DNA from: Paramarasmius palmivorus
Lineage: Eukaryota; Basidiomycota; Agaricomycetes; Agaricales; Marasmiaceae
Assembly (NCBI GenBank): GCA_037176845.1
Contig: JAYKXP010000023.1
Span: 62,001 to 126,000, forward strand
Reading direction: 5' to 3'
DNA length: 64,000 nt
Within the stretch, counting starts at the first letter, position 1; the number at the start of each line of letters is the position of its first letter. Made by a program: the position numbers and the translations under genes. The notes under the pieces are model-generated. The model was not told the DNA's origin, did no database searches, and saw nothing but the letters and a program-made list of their open reading frames with translations. Positions 24,928-36,072 of this stretch are shown here, piece after piece.

Positions 24928-26479
24928 ATGCCAACTGCTGCCCCAGACGATTTCTCTGGATTCGTTAGACCGTAGACATTGTCATATACCCAAGCTCTAC
25001 CCTGTTGGTAAGACGATCCTGTTCTCCTCTAGACTTGGGTTAATAACTCAGTATGATGACCAGGTCATGTTCTTCGTATATGGTGTGTTCTTATGAACCT
25101 TCGGCGGGGAATTCTTCTAATGTTGTGAACCAGGCTTTTATGTTCTTCTTTTCGGAGCTTGTATCTACATGATGCATCGCGATAAGCAGGGTAACGAGGA
25201 GCCAAAACGTAACCTCTACTCACGGCTCGCGACGATGCTCTTCGTGTTATCGACAGTGTTCGTCGTGGAATACGCGGTTGGTACGGTTCGCGACACTGCT
25301 ATCCGCTTCAATGCAGTCAGGACTGGAGATTACGACCCGCTTTTCCAATACCTAACCCAAGACACACAAAAGACAATCTTGCTCGAGTAAGCCATATACT
25401 TACCTATTTTTTCTGTGACGATGTAACCAACACCTTTTTCCCTAGGTTGCTTCCAAATCTGCTCATTGTCCTCCTAAAGTACGTGTTGCTGCGTCAAAGT
25501 TGCCATTGATGCTAACTCACAGGTTTCGCTTTAGTATTGCGGCTGAATATATGCTTGTTCGTGTGCATCATACCCGCCTAGTTTCAGACTCTCATCAAGT
25601 TACGCAGATTCATCGGTGCTATATACTTTGGGGTTCGAGAAAGCGAGTCGCCTTGCCACTGATACTGCTTTCAGTAGCTATCAACGGTACGCAAATTCAA
25701 GATTGTTACTTGTTGTAGATCTGCGCCTTAGCTAATAATCACCTAGCAATAGGGCTTGTTGGCTGTATCATGATAACCATTGGTGCCAGCGACACAAGCA
25801 AGGAGTCAAACTTGATGGTGTACTACCTTGGAGATACTCTCACTGCTGGATACACTGTGGGCAAGCCTTATCATTAATTCTATCCTAACACTGCTCACAG
25901 GTAAGTTGCTTTCGAAACCATTTATTATGCTGCGTCTTATGCACATCCAGCTGGGCGTATTTGGTGGATCCTTGCGACAAGTCTGTGCCCGTGGTTCCCG
26001 TGACAATAACTTTGTCCGGTCTATCTTCCGAATCATGTAAGTGCTATCTCGACAGAGTGTGAGCCCCATGCTCACCGTGTTGTTTGGCCAGACTTGAGTC
26101 AGGCGTGATATACCCTGTAATTGCTATAATACAACTGGTCACAGCGAACACCGTGACTGATCCGAATGCCCTGCCTTTTGACCTCTATATGCTCATCCCC
26201 CTTAGCGCGGTAAGTACTAATTATAACGAGCGTCTCCGACATCGAGTCTCACGACACGCAAAGGCAATCGCACCGACACTTGTTATGGTACGGGCGCAGA
26301 TCGGGAAGAATGTGGAAACTGTTCAAGGCGCAGTCTCTGGAATCTGTTTTACTAGCCGGGGCACCCCATCTCACGAAGGGACAGCTACTGAATCTCAGGC
26401 ACGGTACGTTTTGGGCACCTCACTAGAGCGCCACGCCAGTGGTGAGCAAGAGGATGACGGGAACGCTATAGCTGTGTGA
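24928..26479 (+). pseudogene. 7TM membrane protein family, copy E (disrupted)
   Basis: Start MPTAAPDDFSGFVR at 24928, stop at 26479. Exons match copy F almost residue for residue: VMFFVYG, FVLSTVFVVEYAVGTVRDTAIRF, VRTGDYDPLFQYLTQDTQKTILLE, LLPNLLIVLLK, FRFSIAAEYMLVR, IHRCYILWGSRKRVALPLILL, LVGCIMITIGASDTSKES, GRIWW, LESGVIYPVIAIIQLV and IAPTLVMVRAQIGKNVETVQ. Three frame breaks: one base missing at about 24970 (VR-VDIV), one extra at about 25863 (VG-SLIINSIL), one extra at about 25976 (WWI-RQVCARG). The later exons are open. Copy F is intact at all three of these positions but broken elsewhere. Confidence 0.7.
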
Positions 26480-28039
26480 CGATTCAATAGTTCTAATAAC
26501 GCTCCCACGAAACTTCTTCTGCATGTACTACGCTATAGATATTGACTTCAAGTTGATCCACTGACCTCCTGCATTGAGCGCCGGGTAAGCGCCCGTCGGA
26601 TTGAGAAGAAATTTCCGATGCCGGCAGAGTACCCCGCTTCCTCTCTTCCCCATCATCGGCCTAAGTCACCACTCTCCACCTTCTGGAATTAGCTGTCGGG
26701 GGATACCACTCCGAGATGGCTATTCTACGACACGGCATTGATCAGTGATGTGACTCTATATACCAGCCTGAGAAGTATGTTTTTCGTCCGTCGACCTCGA
26801 TTCCTTTTTTGGACGATATTGCTTAGCTCCCACTTTCAGCGTCTTGAAACGGGCCTCGAAAAGTGAAGCTGAAGGGATGAGGGAAAGGTCACAGTGCGAA
26901 ATTTTTTTCTGCTTCTGGGTTGAATCTCATCTCTATTCGATTTTAGCTCGCCTACGAGCACCCGATGCAAACTTGGTACGGGAAGGCATTCGAGCTGAGC
27001 TTCGCGATTAAGTAGCGGGAAGCAACCGTATCACTTTTTCCAGCGGTTCAACTGAGAGAACGAGTACCAACTTATCGGAATTATTTCATCGGAGTTCGTC
27101 GCTTTTTTGCCCGCGATAATGTAGCCTTATCCAGTATTTTTCAGCTTTTATCGGAATCGGGAATGGTCACTAAGCGGCACCTCCACCTCGCCCTTGACGA
27201 GCACCGTGACCAGCTTCAAGATAGGTGTGAAATTTCCCTGGGGGCCTCGGCATTGATGTGCATACTCTATTTCTGCAAGTGCTGAGAATCAGCTAGCAAG
27301 CTCGGCGGACTGAATGGAGTAGGAGATTTGGAACTTGTACAAGATGGGATCATCAACGAAGATCAGTTGAGGTAATTAAAGTTCGGGAAACTATGTGCGT
27401 GACTTCCTTCTCACCAAGACTCCGCCGCAACTCCCCGTACCAGCATCAAGCACGCTCGTTATACTATACCAGTGGCAGCTGGTAGCAGGTGTGCAGATAA
27501 CAAGCATATAACATACCACTGAACATTACCGGATTTCGATGCAGCCCTTTAAATCACCAGCCGAAGCTGAAAATACGAGGCCCAGACCTGTGATAATTGA
27601 TCCGAGCAGCGATGCTCCATGATTAATGCAGATCCCTTGTTCGACGTTGTGTGTGGAACACCATAATGGTGCCGCTGAAGCAAAGCGTCAAATTAAAAGA
27701 TGGTTCCTGGCAATAGGGTCCTAGTGCTAGTCATATGGGATTGCGCTCACGCTGCTACTCCAATTCGCCATGTCGTTGGAAGGGTTCTGCTATTGTGGGA
27801 CATCCTAGTATGCATCAGTTGTCCCACCATCTCAGCTCTATTCAGGTCGATGTGACAGATGCAAGGGTCCCGCGATATCTCGGCGAATACGTACTTGATA
27901 TTCAAATCTTCCACCTCTTTCACTTCATCCCCGAAACTCTAAAACGCGATTCAGTTCAGCGTGTCAATGTCGTACTCAAAAGGAAGTGGTGATACAGTTA
28001 AAACGGACGGACGCTGTGGCCTTCCTTATCTTTCCCCCA
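26480..28039. other. Intergenic, no supported gene
   Basis: Spacer between the head-to-tail copies E and F. The frame at 27735-27992 has no family similarity. Nothing else is seen. Confidence 0.45.
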
Positions 28040-29611
28040 ATGTCTACTACCGTTCCCGAAGACTTTGCTGGATTCGTTAGGCTCGTAGACATCGTTGTCT
28101 ACCCGATCTCTACCTTGTCCGTGAGTCTGTTACCCTCTCCTATAGATGTACTCTACTGATGTACTTTCTCATCCGGATGCAGGTCATGTTCTTTGTATAT
28201 GGTATGTGAGCATCGACTTTTAAGCAAGATATGCTTTTGACTCGTGACTCAGGCTTCTATGTTCTAATCTTCGGAGCCTGCATCCATTTGATGCGTCGTG
28301 GAGGACAAGACAACGGCAGACAAAACCCTAATCTGTATCTATGGTTGGCAGTGATACTTTTCGTGTTATCGACAGTGTTTCGTCGTGGACTATGCGGTCG
28401 GCACGGTTCGCGACACTGCTATCCGCTTCAATGCACTCAGAACCGGAGATTACGACCCGCTTTTCCAATACCTAACCCAAGACACACAAAAGACAATCTT
28501 GCTCGAGTAAGCTATATACTTCCCTATTTTTCTGTGACAATGCAATCAACACCTTTGTTCCCTAGGTTGCTCCCCAATCTGCTCATTGTCCTCCTAAAGT
28601 ACGTGTTGCTGCGTCAATTTGCTGTTGATGCTGAATTCCAGGTTTCGCTTTAGTATTGCGGCTGAATATATGCTTGTTCGTGTGCACTATACTACCGGCC
28701 TAGTTTAGACTCTCATCAAGGTTACGCAGATTCATCGGTGCTATGTAATTTGGGGTTCTAGAAAGCGAATTGCCATCCCGCTGATACTGGTCTCAGTTGG
28801 TATAAATGGTGTGCAAATTGTTTTGCATCATTTTGGATCTCAGCTGATGATAGTGACTTAGCACTCGGGCTTGTTGGCTGTATCATGATAACTATTGGTT
28901 CTAGTGATACAAGCAAGGAGTCAAACTTGGCGGTGTACTACCTTGGAGATACTCTCACTGCTGGATACACCGCTGGCAGTCTGATTCTGAACTCTATTCT
29001 GACGCTTCTCACAGGTAACTTGTTTTCCCGGATCTTCTGCTATATATGTTGGCTCACTTACATCTACACCTAAAGCCGCCCGTATTTGGTGGATCCATCG
29101 TCAAGTCCGTGCTTGCGGTACCCATGGTACCGATACCTTCGTTGGCACTGTCTCTCGGATCATGTGTGTGGGTTCCTACTTGTTGAGCCTCATTTTAATC
29201 GTTGTGTTTTATCAGTATCGAGTCCGGGACAATTTATCCTCTCATTGCTATCGTCCAATTGATAACGGCGAATACTGTCTCCGACCCAATTCGCTTCCTT
29301 TTGATCTCTACACGCTGATTCCCCTTAGTGCAGTAAGTATTAACGAGCATTCCAGATTCTGAGTCACTGATGTCGCGCAAAGGGAATCGCACCAACGCTT
29401 ATCATGGTTCGGGCAAGACTCGCGAAAAACGTCGAAAACTTCCAAACGTGGTCTCAGACATTCGGTTCACGAGTGGACCTACGCCTTGTGATGGCGTATC
29501 CACCGTCAGATCCCAGACGCAGGTACACACTCGGCCAGGAACTTGACGTTGAACTTCGGAGGCAGCGCACTCGAGCGATCAGAGGATGGGAAAGAGGATG
29601 TTGTAGTGTAA
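28040..29611 (+). pseudogene. 7TM membrane protein family, copy F (disrupted)
   Basis: Start MSTTVPEDFAGFVRLVDIVV at 28040. Segments in order: VMFFVYG, GFYVLIFGACIHLMRRGGQD, the near-identical block shared with copy E (VGTVRDTAIRFNALRTGDYD onward), IHRCYVIWGSRKRIAIPLIL, LVGCIMITIGSSDTSKES, YTAGSLILNSILTLLT, ARIWWIHRQVRACG, IESGTIYPLIAIVQLI and GIAPTLIMVRARLAKNVENF. Frame breaks: one extra T at about 28379-28381 (copy E has GTGTTCGTC, this copy GTGTTTCGTC), one missing A at about 29288-29290 before NSLPFDLY, and one missing base at about 29446 before VVSDIRF. The end at 29611 is an estimate, in the family frame. No intact product is expected without correction. Confidence 0.68.
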
Positions 29612-29758
29612 CGATCTTTGGTTTTGTCGCCGTTTCCTGTGATGGTCTACCCGATCCTGCGTTTGAGTAGGTATCTCGGTTCACCAGTGCCAAAACAAGA
29701 GTAGTATTTGCCATATCAACGAATAATTTAAATAGACCCCCGTAAGCGTATCCAAATC

Positions 29759-31313
29759 TCATTGACTTTCCACATCATCACTCATCTTTTGACCTCCCAA
29801 CCGTTCGAGGGCCACAGTTCTAATGTGCAGGACCTCGGTATCGCAGTCAGCAGCCCGTGTTCCAACACTACCACCATAATCAGCAAAACCCATCGTCGAA
29901 ACCATCTGATGCACGGTCTCAGTCGCCTTTCCTGACTGGGCTCGGACAATGATCAAAGTCGGCGCGATACCCTTGGGGTCAGAGGTGAGTTCATGCCCGG
30001 GCCAGAAAGTCAACAGACACCAAAAACTTACCGCAACTTGATATACAATTGCGAAGAGGTTCACTGGTGAGACGTTTGTGCCTGAGGGACCAATGATTAT
30101 TGGGATAATGATAGCGATTGGGTAGAGTAATCCCGACTCAAGGCTACATGTTTTCAGTGCAGGATAAGAGAAAGGATTGTCCGACATACATGATAGCCAC
30201 TGTCGTGTTGTAATTGCTAGAAGCCCGTCTACCCATCGTGTTCCTGACTTGACGGGTAACCCACCAAATTCTCCCGGCTAGTCGATGTAGTAAATCAGCT
30301 CCCGCAATGCGAGCATGGATGCTAGAAACTCTTGCCAGTGAGCGCTGTAACGAGCGTATTGACGACAGCATTGGTGATGAGATATCGAGAATAAATTGCA
30401 TCGCCGATGTTGAGGGTTTTAATGACGGAATCTTTCGTACTATCCCCATAGGTTCCTACAAAATCCATGATCACTCCGGTCAATCCAAAACCTGGTTTCG
30501 TGTTGAGATGTTATGAACCGTAGAATAGCTAAACGGGCTTACTGTTTGTTGTAATAGCAATAAGAGCGAGAGGAAGTCCAATGCGTTTTCGAGAGCCCCA
30601 GATTATATGGCACCGGTGTATCTGTAGCGAATGTGAGTCCTAGGAAGGGAGTCAGGAAGTGATTTACTTGCCAGCATGGAGTCCACTGTAATGCTAAACA
30701 AATCAAACATGATCAGTCAACTCGGGCAGAGGAACGAAGGTCGATGATTTACTTTATTAATACTGGGAAGAAGTTCATAATCGTGCTTTGCGGTTTTGAT
30801 CTAGTCAGGCATAATCCTTCTGAAAGACAACGTATTATTTACCCATGCATGCACAGACTTCAACGTATCACCCTCCAAATACGTATAGAAGGCGTCATAT
30901 TCTCTCGTTTTGACAGCCACGAAATCGATGATCGCTTGTCGAATATACGCCCAGGTAACGACAATATTGGTAATGGTCGCCATCACAAACAAGCTGGTTG
31001 TCCATGCGAGGTAGAGTTTTCTGTTGGGACGCTTGAATGCTGGGTTTAGGAGGAGCCGAAGACAGGTTCCGAAGAGATTACATAGAAGGCCTGGAGGATC
31101 AATAAGCGAGATAGATCACGGCCGAGGCAAATGACACTGACCGTAGACAAAGAACATGATCTGCGTGTAAATCACCATCAGGTATGGGTGATCAGGAAAG
31201 CAGGAGCCGCGCGCGCTACTCACGGAGAGAGATCCTATCGGAAATATGACAATACTTTGGAGTGAAAGGAATGGCTCCAATCCTGGATTTACTTCACTTG
31301 ACTCGGAAGACAT
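29759..31313 (-). CDS. 7TM membrane protein family, copy G (divergent, likely intact)
   Basis: The most divergent array member. Start MSSESSEVNPGLEPFLSLQS at 31313 and stop at 29759. Segments in order: QIMFFVYG, GLLCNLFGTCLRLLLNP, LYLAWTTSLFVMATITNIVV, VKTREYDAFYTYLEGDTL, TIMNFFPVLIK, ITVDSML, IHRCHIIWGSRKRIGLPLAL, LTGVIMDFVGTYGDST, YSRYLITNAVVNTLVTALT, AGRIWWVTRQVRNTMGR, LESGLLYPIAIIIPIIIG, GIAPTLIIVRAQSGKATETV. Keeping phase requires two GC-AG introns (donors GCAAGT near 30673 and GCAAGA near 30334), and a donor at GTCTGTG near 30862 for one further intron. With these the protein is open throughout. Function unknown. Confidence 0.65.
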
Positions 31314-32356
31314 TTTGGGGCGCGAAGTAATCCTTGAAACGAGGATGTTCTTTTATGATATGAAGTGGGGATAAAGGGCTCCACACGTACACTGGGTTCA
31401 TCAATAGAACTGTATTAGATATCCGTTCAATAAAGCGCAAAACAGTAAGGCTTCGCGACCCTCAAATCAGCACTCACGTATTCTTAGCTAGTCTAGGTGG
31501 CTGCGCTTCATTTCCGCCTACTGACCTACGCCACTCTCCTACACTGGTTGAAACAATGTCGTTGATGTTGTAGTCCTATGTTCTTGGATTTGTGTCGATC
31601 ATGATTCTGTGATGAAAATCAGTTGTGAGATGATTGTGGACAAAAAAGCGGGCAGCCGTCTGGAGCCGCACATTTGCAGGCTAGCAACCCCGCCGCGTGA
31701 ACATCGATCACTCACCGATCTGCAAACTCCGGGGCTGGTATTCACATAGTCGCTGCAGTGCGGGTTGGGAATTCCGCACCATCACGCGGCGTGAGTCATT
31801 CCGACTCATCCATCATAGAAGCCCTAGAATCGGTGCGTGCTCATGGCAGGAACGACCTGATAAACGATGTATCTGTTCTCGTAGGGAAGAAGGAGGCTGG
31901 AGGAACGCGAACCCGGTATGTAACATGTACAGCCAAAACGATGTCATCGACATGGCGATGCAAGAGAACAGGAATTGGAAATGCCATCTTTTTTTTTTTT
32001 TGAGTTAAAAAAGAGATGCTCGGAATTGAGATGTGGAGACCACGGCCCCTGCACGTCCGCATGGCTGATCTTCTCTCGCAGTTGCACAGAATGTATAGAG
32101 CTCGAGTGCCTGCAGCTGCTGTATATTGGGCGGTCGACATGCCAATTGAGAAAAATTTGCCGAGACCGTTTTTCTCACGAACAAATAAATATTCTGGGGC
32201 TTATTTAATGCTGTGCAATTGAATCGGAGCTTGAAATTTGGGCTTGGGCGAACAGCTAACGTTTCTACAGCCAATACACGAGCATTCTCGCTCACAGTCT
32301 TCCTTATATCTCTACCCCGCTATTTGCCCTTTCTTTCTTCCCAAATCTTGTCCGAC
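31314..32356. other. Intergenic, RHO1 upstream region
   Basis: Divergent gap between copy G and RHO1. It contains a run of T at about 31988-32001 and pyrimidine-rich leader sequence just before the RHO1 start. No gene supported. Confidence 0.5.
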
Positions 32357-33374
32357 ATGTCTGAAATCAGAAGAAAGTTGGTTATCGTCGGTGATGGTGC
32401 TTGCGGAAAGGTTCGTTCTCTTGTTCCATGTCAGCGTCATGCAAGGCTAATAGGGCTGAATTTCTTTCTCTTTTCCCTGTCTTTTCCGCTCTCAATTACT
32501 CTCTTTTGGTTTCTGGAATGTCTCAATTGAATGTTCGTGGTCGTTGCTTGGGCGCTGTTGGTCAACGTTGCTGTCGACACGGTGACGAATCACCGTTTGG
32601 TTGTCATACGATACCTGGCACTCTCTTTCGGCTTTTGCAAAATTCCTGGGTTTGCCAATAGACCTGTCTTTTGATTGTGTTCTCGAAAGGAACGTTCCCA
32701 GAGGTATGTTTCTCGCCTCCTTTTAGTGCCTTTGGGCACCACTCGCAGCAACGTGCTGATGTCATGCCACCCAGGTCTACGTCCCAACAGTCTTTGAGAA
32801 CTATGTCGCCGACGTCGAGGTTGATGGAAAGCACGTTGAACTCGCATTATGGGATACTGCCGGACAGGAAGATTATGATCGTCTTCGACCCCTCTCATAT
32901 CCTGACTCCCATGTTATCCTCATCTGTTTCGCTGTCGACAGTCCGGACTCCTTGGATAACGTTCAGGAGAAGGTCATTCCTATCATCCAATTTGTGGCAC
33001 GTCGCTGATACCTTGGGTTTACAGTGGATTTCTGAGGTCATGCACTTCTGCGCTGGTCTTCCCATCATCCTTGTTGGTTGCAAAAAGGATCTCAGGCGCG
33101 ACCCTAGAGTAATCGAGGAACTTAGAAAGACAAGTCAGAGGCCCGTTACACCGGAAGAGGTCAGTTTCCAGTTACTGTGCTATCTACCATTGTTGACCTG
33201 GTCTTTGCTCAGGGTATGGCTGTTGCTCAGAAGATTGGTGCCAAGCACTACCTAGAATGCTCCGCCAAGACGGGTGAAGGTGTACGGGAAGTCTTCCAGT
33301 ACGCTACACGGGCAGCACTGTTGAGCCGACCTGGCAAGTCAGGAAAGAAGGGCTCCAAGTGCACTGTCCTCTAA
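32357..33374 (+). CDS. RHO1: Rho1 GTPase
   Basis: Rho-family small GTPase controlling cell-wall glucan synthesis, actin and polarity at the plasma membrane. Five exons (32357-32410, 32662-32703, 32775-32972, 33025-33159, 33213-33374) give 196 residues with no frame problem. Visible motifs: P-loop GDGACGKT, effector region [32 protein letters not shown], the base-recognition GCKKDL and [14 protein letters not shown], a basic tail (SGKKGSK) and the CAAX box CTVL, predicting geranylgeranylation. Length and sequence are those of fungal Rho1/RhoA rather than Cdc42 or Rac. The first intron is long for this locus (251 bases). It is a housekeeping anchor between the membrane-protein array and the fusion genes. 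Confidence 0.97.
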
Positions 33375-35831
33375 AGGGGTCTGGTCAGAGCAACGAGGAA
33401 GGATGGAGAGGGATGTGTTATCGTTGTCGTTTTTTTCTATGATGGATTGTATAATGATGTTGGCCGGCGAATGCGTGTCTTTCTCTCCAGAACTCGCTGG
33501 TTCCGGTTACTTACCACCACCTATCGTGATGTCTCTTCCCTCTGTCTTTTCTTCGTATACTCTTTCTAGTCTCTTAACTCTATAGTCTCTCCTACTACCT
33601 CACTTGTTCACGTCGCCATTAACGTCTCCTGTTACCCCATCAATATCCATCGTTTCTCATCATATTGTCCCTTGAGCTGTCTAGTCTTCGGTTTCGGTTT
33701 TGATTTGAGGTCCGAGGAACTAGGATTATCTAAGCAACACGTCCAGACCCTTGTCTCTTGACTCGACTTTGTCCACCGTGGTCATAACTCTCATCACCTG
33801 CCATATGTCATTGCTCAGTATTCAACGTCCAAAGTACAGTTGCAAACCCAGGGGTGATGCGCGCGCAGTGAAACAGAAATTTGCGCGATTTGCTCGGACG
33901 TGTCTGATCACCCTTTGACTTACTCGATGCCATGTCTATGTCAACCATTATTCAAACCTCTTCGGAAACGAGAATGAATGCCTGGAGATATGGCGGCCGT
34001 TGTAGGTCAGGTAAGGGGATATTTGACACAAGAAGTGGAGTTGAATGTCGTTGTGGTGAGCCGATACCTTTTTCTGTCTTATGTTGCTCTTAATGGTTAT
34101 CTGCAGACAGCATGATTGTAGGTGGATGGCAGGAGTGAGGGTGTTATCGATGGAAGCGAGCAGGAACGGCGCTTCTACTGCTGTGCAGAATGCCTTGGAT
34201 GATGTTCTTGATTCTGGGGTGACGCGCTCCGGTCATTCATTCTGCGCCGAAGAAACCTGAAAAGAGGCGGCATGAGCATCGCGATACATCAGGAGGTGAG
34301 TATATACCTTGACCTTCATATACATCTCGCTTGACTTACTAGTAGTCAGTACGGGGCGTCAGATCACCATCGTTCAGGCGTTGTGTGCTTTTCTCACACA
34401 AGATCTTCGCTCAGTGCTGCTCGGACTGGAAGATGCCGACTACCACATTGCTTGTGACGGGACTAGTAACTGGCTGATGGTTGCAGTGGCTCACTGGGCG
34501 GAGTGCGCAGCGGAGGGTGTAACGGGTTACGGAGTGCAGTCCTAGCGCATTTGCGGTACGCTGCGTCGCATTGATGCCCCTTGATCGTGACTGAACCATT
34601 GATCCATAGCGCAGCTATATGTTTTTTCTACAGAGAACGGCCAATTGTTCAAACTGGAAAGCTTTATGTCGGCTTCACGAAAACAACCCAAGATAGGCAT
34701 GTTCGAAGCGGCAATCTTGCATTCCAGAACAGAACGCTTCCGTTTTTCCGGGTTGAGCACATTACGGAGATGTTCACTCGCTCTCGTATTCGTTTGTATA
34801 CAAACGAAAACGAATGCGGCTGATGGAGCACGTATGCATTTTCCTTTACCGCGTGTATTGGCTCAGAAGACAACTGACACTTCTCCTTCCAGAAAGAATC
34901 CAAAAAGTATGAGGCACCTTCAACTTGGCTTTGCTAAGATGTCGATTGTCTTAGATAACTCTGACCGCGGTAAGCAGGAACACGGCTATCAGACCCCATT
35001 TCATGTCGGCGACACCTTGCTAGTCTCATTCTCGATTGGAAATATATACTGGTGTATGGTAAAGGTGAGCTCAGTAATCATGTTGAAAGTTTAAACACTG
35101 ATCACAATGTTATTGTAGGAAGGTCTCTGGATCCGAGTCGCTGTGGGCTTTTGTCTGGACCATACCGCCGCTCCCGTAGCTCTTGGCATGAGGTTGCATG
35201 ATTGGTGCAATATGTCAAGAAACTAGCGTGACCCGGTAAATTGCCATCTTCTATCCATTCCAAGCTGGCTCTAATCCCATTTTCGTGGAGGATTTTTACT
35301 GTTACTCGTATCCGAGGTTCAGTCTGGACTTCTACCGCGTTGGTGGTAGCCTATGCGGCTGCATTGTACTGAACGGAGAAAGCTGACAACGGCAATCGGA
35401 CGAATAAGTTTGGGTTTGGGTGTTCTCTGGGACCTCACTATCCGACGCGTCGATATTTGACCGAGAAACGAACGTGGTCACGATATGGGGATGAGCGGAA
35501 CAGAGTTTCTGATGTATACAATACAGTATTGTCCTTATCTCTGCTACGTGTTGAAGCCGTTTTTTCACAGGTACACACCATTCCTCACATTGCTGATGAT
35601 ACTGATGCGGCTTGTAGTCAACGGGAGTCACGGTTTGTCAAACTTTTGATTGCTAACTCAAGTAAGTTGAGGTTTTCCGCCCGATTCTGGTTGCTGAATG
35701 AAGTTTGGCTTTCGAAGGTTACTCCGTCGCGTCTCCGCAATCTGTTTGGGGTTCGAAGAGCTCCAGTCTGTTAGTTTCGACTCTAGGTATTCTAAAGAAA
35801 ATGCTGAGTCTTGGGCATGAGGAAGCTTTGG
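33375..35831. other. Intergenic, upstream part of the first duplicated unit
   Basis: The 3' flank of RHO1, then roughly 1 kb (from about 34.9 kb) that resembles 38.9-40.2 kb in several blocks: GGTAAGCAGGAACACG near 34974 against GGTAAACAGGAACATG near 38957, and CTTTCGAAGGTTACTCCGTC near 35710 against CTTTCGAAGGTTGCTCCGTC near 39968. Short frames here are not convincing genes. A 20-bp perfect palindrome lies at 34789-34808. Confidence 0.5.
34789..34808. repeat. 20-bp perfect palindrome
   Basis: TTCGTTTGTATACAAACGAA is self-complementary over its full length. It could be a dimeric transcription-factor site or chance. No gene start is adjacent. Confidence 0.5.
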
Positions 35832-35839
35832 TATTTAAA
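35832..35839 (+). promoter_or_regulatory. TATA-like element of fusion gene 1
   Basis: TATTTAAA, 122 bases before the ATG at 35961. It is embedded in a block conserved before fusion gene 2 (TTAAAGCGACGTGT here against TTAAGGCGACGTGT there). A probable leader intron follows at 35891-35952 (GTAAGC...CTAG), matched by one at 40195-40242 in copy 2. Confidence 0.5.
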
Positions 35840-35960
35840 GCGACGTGTTAACAGAGGCAGCATTACTCAAAACCCGCACTTCTTCAATTTGTAAGCATTC
35901 ATTGCCAGTAAGGCCGAACAGATAGCTAACGTGACTGACTATCCTATCCTAGTATCAGAC

Positions 35961-36072
35961 ATGTCCACCAGCCATAGTGATGCTGATGTCGTCGAACGGA
36001 CCCCTACCCCCGAGTCACTCGTGAATACCCATCGTCCAGATTGGCCTGCTCCTGGAGTTCAGGTCAAGAAAG
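35961..36072 (+). pseudogene. Out-of-frame N-terminal segment of fusion copy 1
   Basis: Reads MSTSHSDADVVERTPTPESL and continues THRPDWPAPGVQVKK, matching the first 35 residues of copy 2 (MSRSHDDVLERTPTPESPVN...). A single extra A then breaks the frame, with a stop about seven codons later. Leader intron and promoter are conserved, so this was the ancestral start. Confidence 0.8.
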
